NCBI RefSeq assembly: GCF_003634935.1
Contig: NZ_RBXO01000001.1
Location: 1,451,501-1,515,500 of the forward strand
Reading direction: 5' to 3'
DNA length: 64,000 nt
From: Saccharothrix australiensis
Lineage (GTDB): Bacteria > Actinomycetota > Actinomycetes > Mycobacteriales > Pseudonocardiaceae
Below the pieces are notes generated by a model that had not been told where the DNA came from, made no database searches, and saw nothing but the letters and a program-made list of their open reading frames with translations. Made by a program: the position numbers and the translations under genes. This document shows positions 25,236 through 34,701 of this stretch, piece after piece. Numbering within the stretch: the stretch's first letter is position 1; each line of letters begins with the position of its first letter.

Positions 25236-25275
25236 CGAGAATCCCGGCCGGTGGGGGCACGGGCCGGGATTCTCG
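25236..25275. terminator. 14-bp perfect hairpin, terminator-like
   Basis: CGAGAATCCCGGCC (25236-25249) pairs with GGCCGGGATTCTCG (25262-25275) around a 12-base loop. There is no T-tract. It lies 250 bases past the small gene and 135 bases before the regulator gene, so it could instead be a regulatory site. Confidence 0.5.
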
Positions 25276-25409
25276 ACCCCCTTGCGAGGACGGGGATGTG
25301 GGGTCCCCGTCCGTGGACCTCATCGGTGTGCGGTCGTGCGCCCACTGTGGCCGGGTGATCGTGCGCGAACCTAGGATGAACCTTGAACCGGCAGGTCAAG
25401 GGGGCTGGC

Positions 25410-28043
25410 ATGGAGTTCGGGCTGCTCGGGCCGGTGGAGGCGCGCGAGGGCGGGCGCCGGGTGGACCTCGGGCACGCCAGGCAGCGGGCCGTGCTGGCGG
25501 TGCTGCTGCTGGAGGAGGGCCGCCCCGTGCCGGTGGACCGGATCGTCGACCGGGTCTGGGGCGACCGGCCGCCGCTGCGCGCGCGGGAAACCCTCTACGG
25601 GTACGTGTCGCGGTTGCGGTCCAGGGTCGGCGTCGGCATCGAGCGCCACCCGGCGGGCTACGTGCTGGAGACCTCGGCGACGGACCTGCGCGGGTTCCGC
25701 GACCTGGTCGGGCGGGCCCGCGCCGCGTCGCCCGCCGAGGCCGAGCCGCTGTACGACCGGGCGCTGGCGCTGTGGCGCGGCGAGGCGCTGGAGGGCCTGG
25801 ACTCGCCCTGGTTCGCCGCGGCCCGCGACTCCCTGCACGCCGAGCGCAAGGCCGCCGAGCTGGACCGCAACGACGTGGTGCTCGGCCTGGGCCACCACGT
25901 CGCGCTGCTGCCGGAGCTCCAGGCGCGGGCGCAGGACGAGCCGCTGGACGAGCGCCTCGCCGGCCAGCTCATCAAGGCGCTGCACCGCGCCGGCCGGACG
26001 TCGGAAGCCCTCCAGCACTACGAGCACCTGCGCCGGCTGCTGGCCGAGGAGCTGGGCACCGACCCCGGTCCGGCGCTGCGCGACCTGCACCTGGAGCTGC
26101 TCGGGCCGTCGCCCTCGGTGCCCCGGCAGCTGCCCGCGCCGCAGCGGTGGTTCACCGGGCGCGACCGCGAGATCAAGGACCTCACCGAGCCGGGCTCGAC
26201 CGTCGTGATCACGGCCATCGGCGGCGCGGGCGGCGTCGGGAAGACCGCGCTCGCGCTGCACTGGGCGCACCTGCACGCCGCGGACTTCCCGGACGGCCAG
26301 CTGTACGTGAACCTGCGCGGGTTCGACCCGGCGAGCGAGCCCGTGCCGCCGTCGACCGCGCTGCGCGGGTTCCTGGCCGCCCTGGGCGTGACGGACCCGC
26401 CGCCGGAGGTGGACGCGCAGGCCGCCCTCTACCGCAGCCTGGTGGCGGACAAGCGGTTGCTCGTGGTGCTCGACAACGCCCGCGACACGGCGCACGTCAC
26501 GCCGCTGCTGCCGGGCGGCCCGCGCTGCGCGGTGCTGGTGACCAGCCGCCGCCAGCTCCTCGGGCTGATCGCCGAGCACGGCGCGAAGTCGATCACGCTG
26601 GACGTGCTGGACGACGCCGACGCCCGCGCGCTCCTCACCGCCCGCCTCGGACGGGAGCGGGTCGCGGCCGAACCGGACGTGGTGGACGCGCTGCTCGACC
26701 TGTGCGGCGGGCTGCCGCTGGCGCTGGGCATCGTCGCGGCCCGCGCGGTCACGCAGCCGGACCTGCCGCTCGCGGCGCTGGCGGAGGAGCTGGCCGAGCA
26801 CCGGCTGGACGCGCTGGACGACCTGAGTTCCAGCCTGCGCACGGTGTTCGCGTGCTCGTTACGGGTGCTGTCGCCGTCGGCGGCGGAGCTGTTCGGGCTG
26901 CTGGGCCTGACCACGGCGCCGGACCTGAGCCTGCGGTCGGTCGCCGCCCTGGCCGGCCGGTCGACGGCGCGGACCCGGACGTCGCTGCGGGAGCTGGAGC
27001 ACCTGGTGCAGCAGCCCGTGCCGGGCCGGTACCGGATGCACGACCTGGTGCGGCTCTACGCGGCTGAGGTCGCGCCCGCCGACGAGGAGGCGGTGCGCCG
27101 GTTCGTGGGTCACCTCGCGGCGACGGCGCACGCGGGCGACCTGCTGCTCGAACCGCACCGGCCGCCCGTCGCCGCGCCGGCGGGCGAGGCCGCGCCGCTG
27201 GCCGACGCCGCCGGTGCGATGGACTGGTTCGACCAGGAGTACGAGTCGGTGCTGGCCGCGCAGCGCCAGGCCGTCGAGCGCGGGTGGCACGACGTGGTGT
27301 GGGTCATCGCGTGGGCGTTGACGAACTACCACCTCCGGCGCGGGCACGCGGCGGAGGACCTGGCGGTGTGGCGTGCGGCGCTGGCGGCGGCCGAGGCGCT
27401 GGGCGACCGGGCCAAGCAGGTGGCCGCGCACAAGTTCGTCGGCATGGCGCTGACCGACGTCGGGGTGTACGAGGAGGGGCGGCACCACCTGCGGCGGGCG
27501 TTGGAGCTGGTGGAGGACGACTACGGCCGGGCGGGCGCGCACCGGGCGATGGCGTGGGCGCTGGAGCGCGGCGGCGACCTGGCGGGCGCGCTCGCCCACG
27601 CGGAGGCGCAACTGGAGCTGTTCCGGGCGTTGGCGGTCCCGGTGCGGGTCGCGGAGGCGTTGAACGACGTCGGCTACCGGGCGGCCAAGCTCGGCGACTA
27701 CGCGCGGGCGGAGGAGTGCTGCGCGGAGGCGCTGGCGCTCAACCGGGAGCTCGGCCACCGCGACGGCGAGGCGGCGACCTCGGACAGCCTCGGCTACATC
27801 GCGCACCGCCACGGGCGGTCCGCCGACGCCCTCCGGCACTACCACCACGCCCTGGACGTCTACCGCGAGCTGGACAACTCCTACGAGGAGGCCAGCGTGT
27901 TGCGGCACCTCGGCGACGTGCACGCGGCGCTGGGGCACGCCGACCGGGCGCGGACGTGCTGGGGCGACGCGTTGGCGCTGTTCGAGGCGCAGGGGAGGGT
28001 GGAGGACGCGGAAGAGGTCACGGCGCTCCTCCTACGGTCGTAG
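25410..28043 (+). CDS. AfsR/SARP-family transcriptional regulator (SARP-BTAD-NB-ARC-TPR)
   Basis: The product is 877 residues. ATG 25410 has AAGGGGG upstream and matches the usual MEFGLLGPVE start. An OmpR-like winged helix (~1-90; RQRAVLAVLLLEEGRPVPVDRIVDRVWG) is followed by the BTAD domain (~95-240; ELGTDPGPALRDLH). The NB-ARC ATPase has P-loop GGAGGVGKTALAL (~270-282), LLVVLDNARD, and GLPLALGI. A TPR array fills ~620-877. Family members act on antibiotic and developmental genes, sometimes after phosphorylation. No biosynthetic cluster is adjacent, so it is probably a global or orphan regulator. Confidence 0.93.
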   Translation: MEFGLLGPVEAREGGRRVDLGHARQRAVLAVLLLEEGRPVPVDRIVDRVWGDRPPLRARETLYGYVSRLRSRVGVGIERHPAGYVLETSATDLRGFRDLVGRARAASPAEAEPLYDRALALWRGEALEGLDSPWFAAARDSLHAERKAAELDRNDVVLGLGHHVALLPELQARAQDEPLDERLAGQLIKALHRAGRTSEALQHYEHLRRLLAEELGTDPGPALRDLHLELLGPSPSVPRQLPAPQRWFTGRDREIKDLTEPGSTVVITAIGGAGGVGKTALALHWAHLHAADFPDGQLYVNLRGFDPASEPVPPSTALRGFLAALGVTDPPPEVDAQAALYRSLVADKRLLVVLDNARDTAHVTPLLPGGPRCAVLVTSRRQLLGLIAEHGAKSITLDVLDDADARALLTARLGRERVAAEPDVVDALLDLCGGLPLALGIVAARAVTQPDLPLAALAEELAEHRLDALDDLSSSLRTVFACSLRVLSPSAAELFGLLGLTTAPDLSLRSVAALAGRSTARTRTSLRELEHLVQQPVPGRYRMHDLVRLYAAEVAPADEEAVRRFVGHLAATAHAGDLLLEPHRPPVAAPAGEAAPLADAAGAMDWFDQEYESVLAAQRQAVERGWHDVVWVIAWALTNYHLRRGHAAEDLAVWRAALAAAEALGDRAKQVAAHKFVGMALTDVGVYEEGRHHLRRALELVEDDYGRAGAHRAMAWALERGGDLAGALAHAEAQLELFRALAVPVRVAEALNDVGYRAAKLGDYARAEECCAEALALNRELGHRDGEAATSDSLGYIAHRHGRSADALRHYHHALDVYRELDNSYEEASVLRHLGDVHAALGHADRARTCWGDALALFEAQGRVEDAEEVTALLLRS

Positions 28044-28197
28044 GGCGGACCCGCCGCCGGTTGCGACGACCGGTCGACGCGCGGTGGTGCGGCCGGCGGC
28101 GGTGCTGGGCCGGCCGTGTGACGGCGGTTGCCTTCGCCGGGGCGGGAACCGAGACTCTCGGGATGGTCGACGGCTCGGCTCCCGGCACCCGGTAGTC

Positions 28198-28869
28198 ATG
28201 GCGCACCCTGGACAGGCTCGCCGCGACGGCACCCGCGAGAGCGTCGAGGCGTTCGCCCGGTACCTCGACCGGTGCCGGGACGCCCACCTCAGGTCCCGCG
28301 CCGACACGGTCCGGGACTGGGCGCGTGCCCTGGCCGAGGCCGACCGCCCGGGCGCGGGCGACGAGCGCCACCTGGCCCTGGCGGAGGTCCGCGACCGCGC
28401 GCGGGTGCTCGCCTTCGCCCTGACCGCGTCGCGCGGCGACGCCCTCAAGGCCGCCGGCTCGTCCGGCGCGACCCTGGAGCACGTCGTGGACGGGCAGCCG
28501 TACCTCGGCGACGACCGGCTCGGCCGGGCGCAGTCGGACTACCACGACGCGCACGTGTCCTACGCGGCGCACTCGGCCGCCGCCCACCACGCGCGGCTGG
28601 TCGTGCGCGGGCTGTCGCGCGACCTCGCGCGGGCGGCGGCGGCCGGCCGGGCGGGCGGCGTGTCGCGGGTGTGCGGCCTGGCGCGCCGGCTGGTGGAGTG
28701 CGCGCTGCGGCTGTGGCTGGTGCCGCGACCGGCGGCGCGGCGCAGGCGGTGCTGGGCCAGGCTGGACGAGCTGGGCCGGTGCGCGCGCCCGCGCTCGGCG
28801 CAGCTCGGTTACGCGCTGCAGGTGCTGGTGCGGGGCACCGACCTGGACGTGGGTGACGGCGACGGGTGA
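28198..28869 (+). CDS. Hypothetical cytosolic protein
   Basis: The product is 223 residues and starts at ATG 28198; the ribosome site is weak. Codon bias is strongly actinobacterial throughout, so the gene is real. The sequence is Ala/Arg-rich and helical (ESVEAFARYLDRCRDAHLRSRADTVRDWARALAEADRP), with basic stretches near the C-terminus (PAARRRRCW). There is no signal peptide or membrane helix. No known family was recognised. It follows the AfsR-like gene by 154 bases on the same strand and might be read through from it. Confidence 0.6.
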   Translation: MAHPGQARRDGTRESVEAFARYLDRCRDAHLRSRADTVRDWARALAEADRPGAGDERHLALAEVRDRARVLAFALTASRGDALKAAGSSGATLEHVVDGQPYLGDDRLGRAQSDYHDAHVSYAAHSAAAHHARLVVRGLSRDLARAAAAGRAGGVSRVCGLARRLVECALRLWLVPRPAARRRRCWARLDELGRCARPRSAQLGYALQVLVRGTDLDVGDGDG

Positions 28870-29045
28870 CCGCAGCGGGTGACGGCGGCGGGCACGGTCG
28901 GCGGTCGGGTGACGGCCGCGGTGCACCGGGGTGGACCCGACAGCGGGGGAGGGGCGGCTCGTGCCGCGACGGACCCGGTGCCACTCGGACCGCTCCGCGA
29001 CGCCAGGCCCCGGGGAGACCGCACCGCGACGCCACCCCGACGCCG
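28870..29045. repeat. Short degenerate repeats between convergent genes
   Basis: Imperfect copies of GGGTGACGGC/GGGTGACCGC occur around 28855-28920. The rest is GC-rich filler between the hypothetical gene and the MFS gene. Confidence 0.4.
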
Positions 29046-30356
29046 CTACCGCGTCCGCCCCGCGACGAGCGCCGCGCCACCGGCCACGACGACGGCCGCG
29101 AGGACGGCGACCCCGACCCGGAACCCGCCGGCGCCGTTGCCGCCCCACCCGGCCGCCAGGGCCGCGACCGCGGGCCCGACCGTCGCGCCGAGCATCCGCG
29201 CGGTGGCGCTGATGCCGCCCGCCGCGCCCGCCCGCCCCTCCGGCGTCACCGACATGATCAACGTGCTGATGGCGGCGTTGAACAGCCCCTGCCCCACCCC
29301 GACGACCGCGAGCCGCCAGCTCAGGTCGAACAGGCTCCCGACCGGTGGCAGCAGGGCCAGCAGCCCGACCACCGTCACGGCCGTGCCCACCACCGCCACC
29401 AGCCACGGCCCGTAGCGGTCGGCCAGGTTCCCGGCCACGGCGGCCAGCGCGCCGACCCCCGCCACGAACACCAGCAGCGCGACCCCGACGTCCTCCGGGC
29501 TGCCGCCCAGCACGTCGGACACGAAGTACGGCACCAGCAGGAACGTCAGCCCGCCCAGCCCGGCGACCAGCAGCAGCGCCAGCACCGGCAGGCCGAGCGA
29601 CCGCTGCCGCACCAGCCCGACCACCGGCCGCGACGCGGGCAGCCGCGCCCACCCCACCGCGAGCGCCACGCCGACCGCGACCAGCCACGGCAGGTCCTCG
29701 AACGCCAGCAGCAGCGCGGTGATCGCGCCGCCCAGCAGCGCCGCCTCCAGCCACAGGGCGCGGTCCGGAGCGGGCAGCCCGCGCCCGTCGCCGCGCAGCG
29801 ATCGGAAGACCAGCCACAGCACCACGACCAGCAGCGGCAGCTTCATCAGGAACACCGACCGCCACCCGAACGCGCCCGCCACGACACCACCCAGCGGCGC
29901 GCCCGCCATCCCGCCGATCGTCATGATCGTCATCACGTACCCGACGGCGCGCCCGCGCTGCTCCGGCGCGACCGCCGCCACCACGACCGGCATGTACCCG
30001 GCGAGCACCAGTGACGCGGCGACGCCCTGCACCACCCGCCCGACGAGCAGCACCCAGAACGCCGGCGCGACGGCCGTGAGCACGCTCCCCAGCCCGACGC
30101 CCGCCATCGCCACGACGAACGCGAGCCGCACGTCCGCCCGGTCCACCCACCGCCCCACCGGGATCGCGATCGCCGCCATCGGCAGCGTGTAGGCGAGCAG
30201 CACCCAGGCCGTGGCCGACGGCCCGACGTCCAGCTCCGCGCCCATGCTGGGCAGCGCCACCGCCGCGACGCTCATCTCGGTGGTCACGACCAGCATCGCG
30301 ACGGCGAGCGCCACCACGGGCGTCCACCTGGTCCTGACCTGCGTGTCCTGTGTCAT
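29046..30356 (-). CDS. MFS drug/metabolite exporter
   Basis: The product is 436 residues with about 12-14 membrane helices. It has the loop 2-3 motif A variant (GRWVDRADVRLAFVV) and a helix 5 motif C-like GMAGAPLGGVVAGAFGWRSVF, as in DHA1/DHA2 proton antiporters. The start ATG lies 98 bases from the divergent FMN-reductase gene, with a perfect palindrome between them. That layout implies shared control by one repressor, perhaps responding to a redox-active or quinone-like compound that the exporter removes (inference). The substrate is unknown. Confidence 0.9.
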   Translation of the reverse strand: MTQDTQVRTRWTPVVALAVAMLVVTTEMSVAAVALPSMGAELDVGPSATAWVLLAYTLPMAAIAIPVGRWVDRADVRLAFVVAMAGVGLGSVLTAVAPAFWVLLVGRVVQGVAASLVLAGYMPVVVAAVAPEQRGRAVGYVMTIMTIGGMAGAPLGGVVAGAFGWRSVFLMKLPLLVVVLWLVFRSLRGDGRGLPAPDRALWLEAALLGGAITALLLAFEDLPWLVAVGVALAVGWARLPASRPVVGLVRQRSLGLPVLALLLVAGLGGLTFLLVPYFVSDVLGGSPEDVGVALLVFVAGVGALAAVAGNLADRYGPWLVAVVGTAVTVVGLLALLPPVGSLFDLSWRLAVVGVGQGLFNAAISTLIMSVTPEGRAGAAGGISATARMLGATVGPAVAALAAGWGGNGAGGFRVGVAVLAAVVVAGGAALVAGRTR

Positions 30357-30394
30357 GGACCGAAGCTATGAGCCGGTCGGGCCCGGTCGAATCC

Positions 30395-30416
30395 GTCACC
30401 TGACCAGTCAGGTGAC
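30395..30416. promoter_or_regulatory. Perfect palindromic operator between MFS and FMN-reductase genes
   Basis: GTCACCTGAC (30395-30404) and GTCAGGTGAC (30407-30416) are perfect 10-base arms around CA. The site lies 39 bases from each start codon, so one bound dimer could control both promoters. The half-site type suits TetR, MarR or HxlR proteins. No such gene is adjacent. Confidence 0.8.
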
Positions 30417-30454
30417 AGATGCCCGCCGGTGCGCCCCGTTCCTAGCTTGGTGCC

Positions 30455-31042
30455 ATGTCCGAGGGAGAGAACGTGATCAAGCTGGCGATCATCATCGGGA
30501 GCACCCGCAAGGGCCGGTTCGGCCCGGTGGTGGCGAACTGGTTCACCGAGCAGGCGAGGCAGCGGGCGGACGTGGCGGTCGACGTGCTCGACCTGGCCGA
30601 CCTGGGGCTGCCCGACGTGCTGCACGGGTTCGGCGAGGAGCCCGCCGACGAGGTCAAGGCGGTGTCGCCGCGGCTGGCCGGCGCGGACGCGTTCGTCGTC
30701 GTCACGCCGGAGTACAACCACAGCTTCCCCGCGCCGCTGAAGAGCGCCATCGACTGGCACTACACCGAGTGGCAGGCCAAGCCGGTCGGGTTCGTGTCCT
30801 ACGGCGGTGTCGCGGGCGGCCTGCGGGCCGTGGAGCAACTGCGGCAGGTGTTCGCCGAGCTGCACGCCGTCACGGTGCGCGACACGGTGAGCTTCCACGG
30901 CGCGTGGTCGCGGTTCGACGAGGAGGGCAGGCCGGTGGACGCCGAGGGCGTGAACGGCGCGGCCAAGACGATGCTGGACCAGCTCGTCTGGTGGGGCACC
31001 GCGCTGAGCGAGGCCCGCGCCAAGCGGCCGTACGGGGCCTGA
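30455..31042 (+). CDS. NADPH-dependent FMN reductase family protein
   Basis: The product is 195 residues. It is a flavodoxin-like fold with phosphate loop GSTRKGRFG (~14-22), the flavin-binding PEYNHSFPAPLKSAIDW (~85-101) and SYGGVAGGLRA. ATG 30455 is used; GTG 30473 would start nearer the conserved core. Enzymes of this family reduce FMN, quinones, azo compounds or chromate with NAD(P)H. It starts an operon with a quinone-oxidoreductase-like gene (1-base gap) and a LAL regulator (4-base gap), which suggests detoxification of electrophiles or quinones. Confidence 0.9.
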   Translation: MSEGENVIKLAIIIGSTRKGRFGPVVANWFTEQARQRADVAVDVLDLADLGLPDVLHGFGEEPADEVKAVSPRLAGADAFVVVTPEYNHSFPAPLKSAIDWHYTEWQAKPVGFVSYGGVAGGLRAVEQLRQVFAELHAVTVRDTVSFHGAWSRFDEEGRPVDAEGVNGAAKTMLDQLVWWGTALSEARAKRPYGA

Positions 31043-31043
31043 G

Positions 31044-32030
31044 GTGCGGGCCGTCCGGCTGCACGCGTTCGGGGCGCCCGCCGAGCTGCGGTACGAGCGG
31101 GTCGCCGACCCGCGGCCGGGGCCGGGGCAGGTGCGGATCGCCGTGCGGGCCGCCGGGGTGCACCTGGTGGACGCGGTGCTCCGGCGGGGGTGCGCGGAGT
31201 GGCCGCCGAGGCCGGAGCTGCCCGTCGTGCCCGGCAGCGAGGTCGCCGGCGTGGTCGACGCGGTGGGGCCCGGCGTGCCCGGCTCGTGGCTGGGCGCGCG
31301 GGTCGTGACCCAGCTCGGGCTCGCCAGCGGCGGGTACGCGGAGCTGGCCGTGCGGGAGGTCGGCGCGCTGCACGTGATCCCGGACGGGCTCGCGTTCGAC
31401 GCCGCCGTCGCCATGATCTGCACCGGCCGCACGGCGGTCGGGGTGCTGGCGGCGGCGGGACCCGCGCCGGACGACGTGGTGCTGGTCACGGCGGCGGCCG
31501 GCGGCGTGGGCCACCTGCTGGTGCAGGGCGCGTCCGGTGCGGGCGCGCACGTGGTCGGCCTCGTCGGGTGCGCGGAGAAGCGGAAGGCGGTGCTGCGGGC
31601 GGGCGCGGCGGCGGCGGTCGACTACCGGCGGCCGGGGTGGGCCGACGAGGTGCGGTCGGCGCTGGGCGGCCGGGAGGTGAGCGCGGTGCTGGACGGCGTG
31701 GGCGGCGAGCACGGGCGCGGCGCGGTGGAGCTGCTCGCGCCCGGCGGCCGGCTCGTCCTGTTCGGCGCGTCGTCGGGCACGCCGACCGAGGTGTCCACGG
31801 CGGACCTGTTCGACCGGGCGCTGACGGTGACCGCCGCCGTCGGCCCGCACGTCGCCCACCGGGCGGGCGGGCTGCGCGCGCTGGAGGCGCGGGCGCTGGC
31901 CGACGCGGCGGCCGGCCGGTTCACGCCCGTCACGCGGCGCTTCCCGCTGTCGGCGGCCTGCGAGGCGCACGACGCGCTGGAAGGCCGCCGCACGGTCGGC
32001 AAGGTCATCCTCGTCCCGGACGCCGGCTAG
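31044..32030 (+). CDS. Zinc-independent quinone oxidoreductase-like MDR protein
   Basis: The product is 328 residues and starts at GTG one base after the preceding stop. It is a medium-chain dehydrogenase/reductase of the zeta-crystallin/QOR type: PVVPGSEVAGVVDAVGPGV, cofactor loop TAAAGGVGHLLVQ (~150-162), and the C-terminal GKVILVP. The zinc-ligand cysteines of alcohol dehydrogenases are missing. It should use NADPH to reduce quinones or enones in the cytosol. Its coupling to the FMN reductase supports a shared redox-detoxification role. Confidence 0.9.
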   Translation: MRAVRLHAFGAPAELRYERVADPRPGPGQVRIAVRAAGVHLVDAVLRRGCAEWPPRPELPVVPGSEVAGVVDAVGPGVPGSWLGARVVTQLGLASGGYAELAVREVGALHVIPDGLAFDAAVAMICTGRTAVGVLAAAGPAPDDVVLVTAAAGGVGHLLVQGASGAGAHVVGLVGCAEKRKAVLRAGAAAAVDYRRPGWADEVRSALGGREVSAVLDGVGGEHGRGAVELLAPGGRLVLFGASSGTPTEVSTADLFDRALTVTAAVGPHVAHRAGGLRALEARALADAAAGRFTPVTRRFPLSAACEAHDALEGRRTVGKVILVPDAG

Positions 32031-32034
32031 GGTC

Positions 32035-34701
32035 GTGGACGTGCTGCACGGACGGTCCTCGGAACTGGCGGTGGTCGATCGGCTCCTCGCCGACGCCCGC
32101 GCGGGGCGCAGCGGTGTGCTCGTCGTGCGCGGCGAGGCGGGCATCGGCAAGTCGGCGCTGCTCGACCACGCGGTGGCGGACGGCTTCCGCGTGCTGCGCG
32201 GCGTCGCCGTCGAGTCCGAGTCGGTGGTGCCGTTCGCCGGGCTGAACCTGCTGCTCGGCCGGGTCGTCGACCAGGCCGGGTCGCTGCCGCCCAACCAGGC
32301 GGCGGCGCTGCGCTCGGCGCTGGGCCTGGCACCGCCCGACGGCGGCCACTGCCACCTGGTCGGCCTCGCGGTGCTGACGCTGCTCGCCGACCTGGCCGAG
32401 CGGAGCCCGGTGGTGTGCCTGGTGGACGACGCGCACTGGCTCGACCCCGGCTCGGCCGCCGCGCTGCTGTTCGCGGCGCGGCGGCTGGAGGCGGAGGGCG
32501 TCGTGATGATCTTCGCGGCCCGCGACCTGCACGCGCCGCCGTTCCCCGCGCCCGGCCTGCCGGAGCTGCGGCTGACCGGGCTGTCCCCGGAGGACTCGGC
32601 GGCGCTGCTGGACGCGCACGCCGCCGACCTGCCCCGGTACGTGCGCGACCAGATCGCGGTCGAGGCGCGCGGCAACCCGCTGGCGCTGCTGGAGCTGCCC
32701 GCGGCGCAGCGGGAGGGCCACCTGCCCGCGGCCCACGCGCACCGGGTCGGCGCGCTGCCCACGCACAGCCGCATCCAGCAGACCTTCGCCGACCGCATCG
32801 GCGCGCTGCCCGCCGCGACGCGCGAGCTGCTGCTGGTGGCCGCCGCCGACGACACCGGCGACCCCGGCGTGGTCTTCAAGGCCGCCGCGCTGCTCGGCGT
32901 CGGGCCTGCCGACCTGGAACCGGCGGAGCGGCGGCAGCTCCTGCGCACCGCCGACGGCAGGCTGGTGTTCCGGCACCCGCTGATCCGCGCGGCGGCGTAC
33001 CGGGGCGCGCCGCTCGTGCGGCGGCTGGCCGTGCACAGGGCGCTGGCCGAGGTCTCGGAGGACGCCTACCGCGGCGCGCTGCACCTGGCCGCCGCGACCA
33101 CCGCGCCGGACGAGGACGTCGCGCGGGTGTTGGCGCGGTCCGCCGAGGACGCGCGCGGGCGTGGCGGGTACGCGGCCGTCGCGGCGGCCTACCAGCGCGC
33201 GGCGGAGCTGAGCCCGGACGTGGGCAGGCGGGGACGCCGGCTGACCGCCGCCGCCGGCGCGGCCGTGGAGGCGGGGCAGTTCGACCGCGCGGGCGCGCTC
33301 GCCGACCGGGCGGCGGACCTGCTCGACGACCCGCTGGAGCTGTCGCGGGTGGCGCACATCCGGGCGACCCTGGCCGGTGAGCAGGGCAGGTACGCCGAGG
33401 CCGCGACGCTGCTGTCGCGGGCCGCGCGCTGCGCCGCGCACGAGGACCGCGTGCTGGCAGGCGACCTGCTCTTCGCGGCGGCGCAGAACGCCTGGACCGC
33501 GCGGGACCTGGCCGCGGTCCGGGAGATCGACGCGCAGGCCGCCGGGCTGCCGGGCGCGTCCGAGGTGCACGCCCTCGCCCGCGCCGCGCTCGGGCTGGAG
33601 GGCGGCGACCTGGCCGACGCGCTCGCGGCGTTGCGCGAACTGGTGGCGGCGCGGCGCGAGGGGTGCCGGAGCAACGCGGTCCTCGCGTGGTGGTTGCTCC
33701 TGCTGGGCGACGACGAGGCGGCGTTCGACTGGGCGGCCGGGCTGGAGCGCGAGTCACGCGCCGCCGGCGCGCTGGGCGTGCTGCCGAGGGTGCAGGCGTA
33801 CCTGGCGAGGGTGCTGCTGCACCTGGGGCGGTTCCGCGACGCCCGCGCGACCGCCGAGGAGGGCCTGCGGATCGCGGCCGACGTCGGCCAGGTGTTCAGC
33901 GTCGGCTTCCTGCACAGCGTGCTGGCCGAGCTGGCGGCGATCGAGGGCGACGAGGAGCGGTGCCGCGCGTCGGTGGCGCGGTTGACCGGCGGTCCGCCGC
34001 GCTCGATCCGGGCGGCGTGCGCGCTGGCGCTGCTGGACCTGGGGCTGGGCAGGCACGAGGCCGTGCTGGAGCGGCTGGCCGAGGTGGCGGGCGGCGCGTA
34101 CCGGCTGTACGCGATCGGCAGCCTGCCGGACCTGGTGGAGGCGGCGGCGCGGGTCGGTCGGCCGGCCGTGGCCGAGGACGCGGCGGCCTGGTACGAGCGG
34201 TGGGCCGAGCACACCGGGCAGGCGTGGGCGCGGGCGGTGGCCAGGCGGTGCCGCGCCCTGCTCACCGACGAGGAGCGGTGGTTCACCGAGGCGGTGGAGC
34301 TGCACCGCGACTCGGGCCACCCGTTCGACCGGGCGCGGACCGGGCTGCTGTACGGCGAGTGGCTGCGCCGGGCCCGCCGCCGCAGCGAGGCGCGCGTCCA
34401 CCTGCGCGCGGCGCTGGACGAGTTCGACCGGCTGGGCGCCACGCCGTGGGCCGCCCGCGCGCGTGCCGAGCTGCGGGCGACCGGCGAGAGCCGGTCCCGA
34501 CCCGGTCCCGACCCGCTGAGCACCCTGACGCCGCAGGAGCTCCAGGTGGTGCGCCTGGCGGCGGAGGGGCTGAGCAACCGGGAGATCGGGGCGCAGCTGT
34601 TCCTGAGCCCGCGCACGGTCGGCTACCACCTCTACAAGGCGTACCCGAAGCTCGGTGTGGCGTCGCGCGTCGAACTGGGCCGGCTCGACCTGGGCGGCTG
34701 A
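32035..34701 (+). CDS. LAL-type LuxR-family transcriptional regulator
   Basis: The product is 888 residues and starts at GTG 4 bases after the preceding gene (a second GTG is 6 bases on). The N-terminal AAA-like ATPase has Walker A GEAGIGKSALL (~33-43) and Walker B VVCLVDDAHWLD (~123-134). A long helical, TPR-like middle follows. The C-terminal LuxR helix-turn-helix is LTPQELQVVRLAAEGLSNREIGAQLFLSPRTVGYHLYKAYPKL. It is third in the redox operon and is therefore a candidate activator of it, but the upstream palindrome is of another protein type. Confidence 0.92.
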   Translation: MDVLHGRSSELAVVDRLLADARAGRSGVLVVRGEAGIGKSALLDHAVADGFRVLRGVAVESESVVPFAGLNLLLGRVVDQAGSLPPNQAAALRSALGLAPPDGGHCHLVGLAVLTLLADLAERSPVVCLVDDAHWLDPGSAAALLFAARRLEAEGVVMIFAARDLHAPPFPAPGLPELRLTGLSPEDSAALLDAHAADLPRYVRDQIAVEARGNPLALLELPAAQREGHLPAAHAHRVGALPTHSRIQQTFADRIGALPAATRELLLVAAADDTGDPGVVFKAAALLGVGPADLEPAERRQLLRTADGRLVFRHPLIRAAAYRGAPLVRRLAVHRALAEVSEDAYRGALHLAAATTAPDEDVARVLARSAEDARGRGGYAAVAAAYQRAAELSPDVGRRGRRLTAAAGAAVEAGQFDRAGALADRAADLLDDPLELSRVAHIRATLAGEQGRYAEAATLLSRAARCAAHEDRVLAGDLLFAAAQNAWTARDLAAVREIDAQAAGLPGASEVHALARAALGLEGGDLADALAALRELVAARREGCRSNAVLAWWLLLLGDDEAAFDWAAGLERESRAAGALGVLPRVQAYLARVLLHLGRFRDARATAEEGLRIAADVGQVFSVGFLHSVLAELAAIEGDEERCRASVARLTGGPPRSIRAACALALLDLGLGRHEAVLERLAEVAGGAYRLYAIGSLPDLVEAAARVGRPAVAEDAAAWYERWAEHTGQAWARAVARRCRALLTDEERWFTEAVELHRDSGHPFDRARTGLLYGEWLRRARRRSEARVHLRAALDEFDRLGATPWAARARAELRATGESRSRPGPDPLSTLTPQELQVVRLAAEGLSNREIGAQLFLSPRTVGYHLYKAYPKLGVASRVELGRLDLGG

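Larger units (their letters stand above)
24987..25409. other. Intergenic region of 423 bp upstream of the AfsR-like gene
   Basis: It contains an 11-bp tandem repeat (25132-25187) and a 14-bp perfect hairpin (25236-25275). The segment just upstream of the regulator gene (25340-25405) should hold its promoter. No ORF with actinobacterial codon bias was found. Confidence 0.6.

Noticed and set aside
25410-28043. AfsR-like gene as sign of an adjacent antibiotic cluster
   Set aside because: No polyketide, peptide or other core biosynthetic genes are next to it. Only the single geosmin synthase is present nearby.
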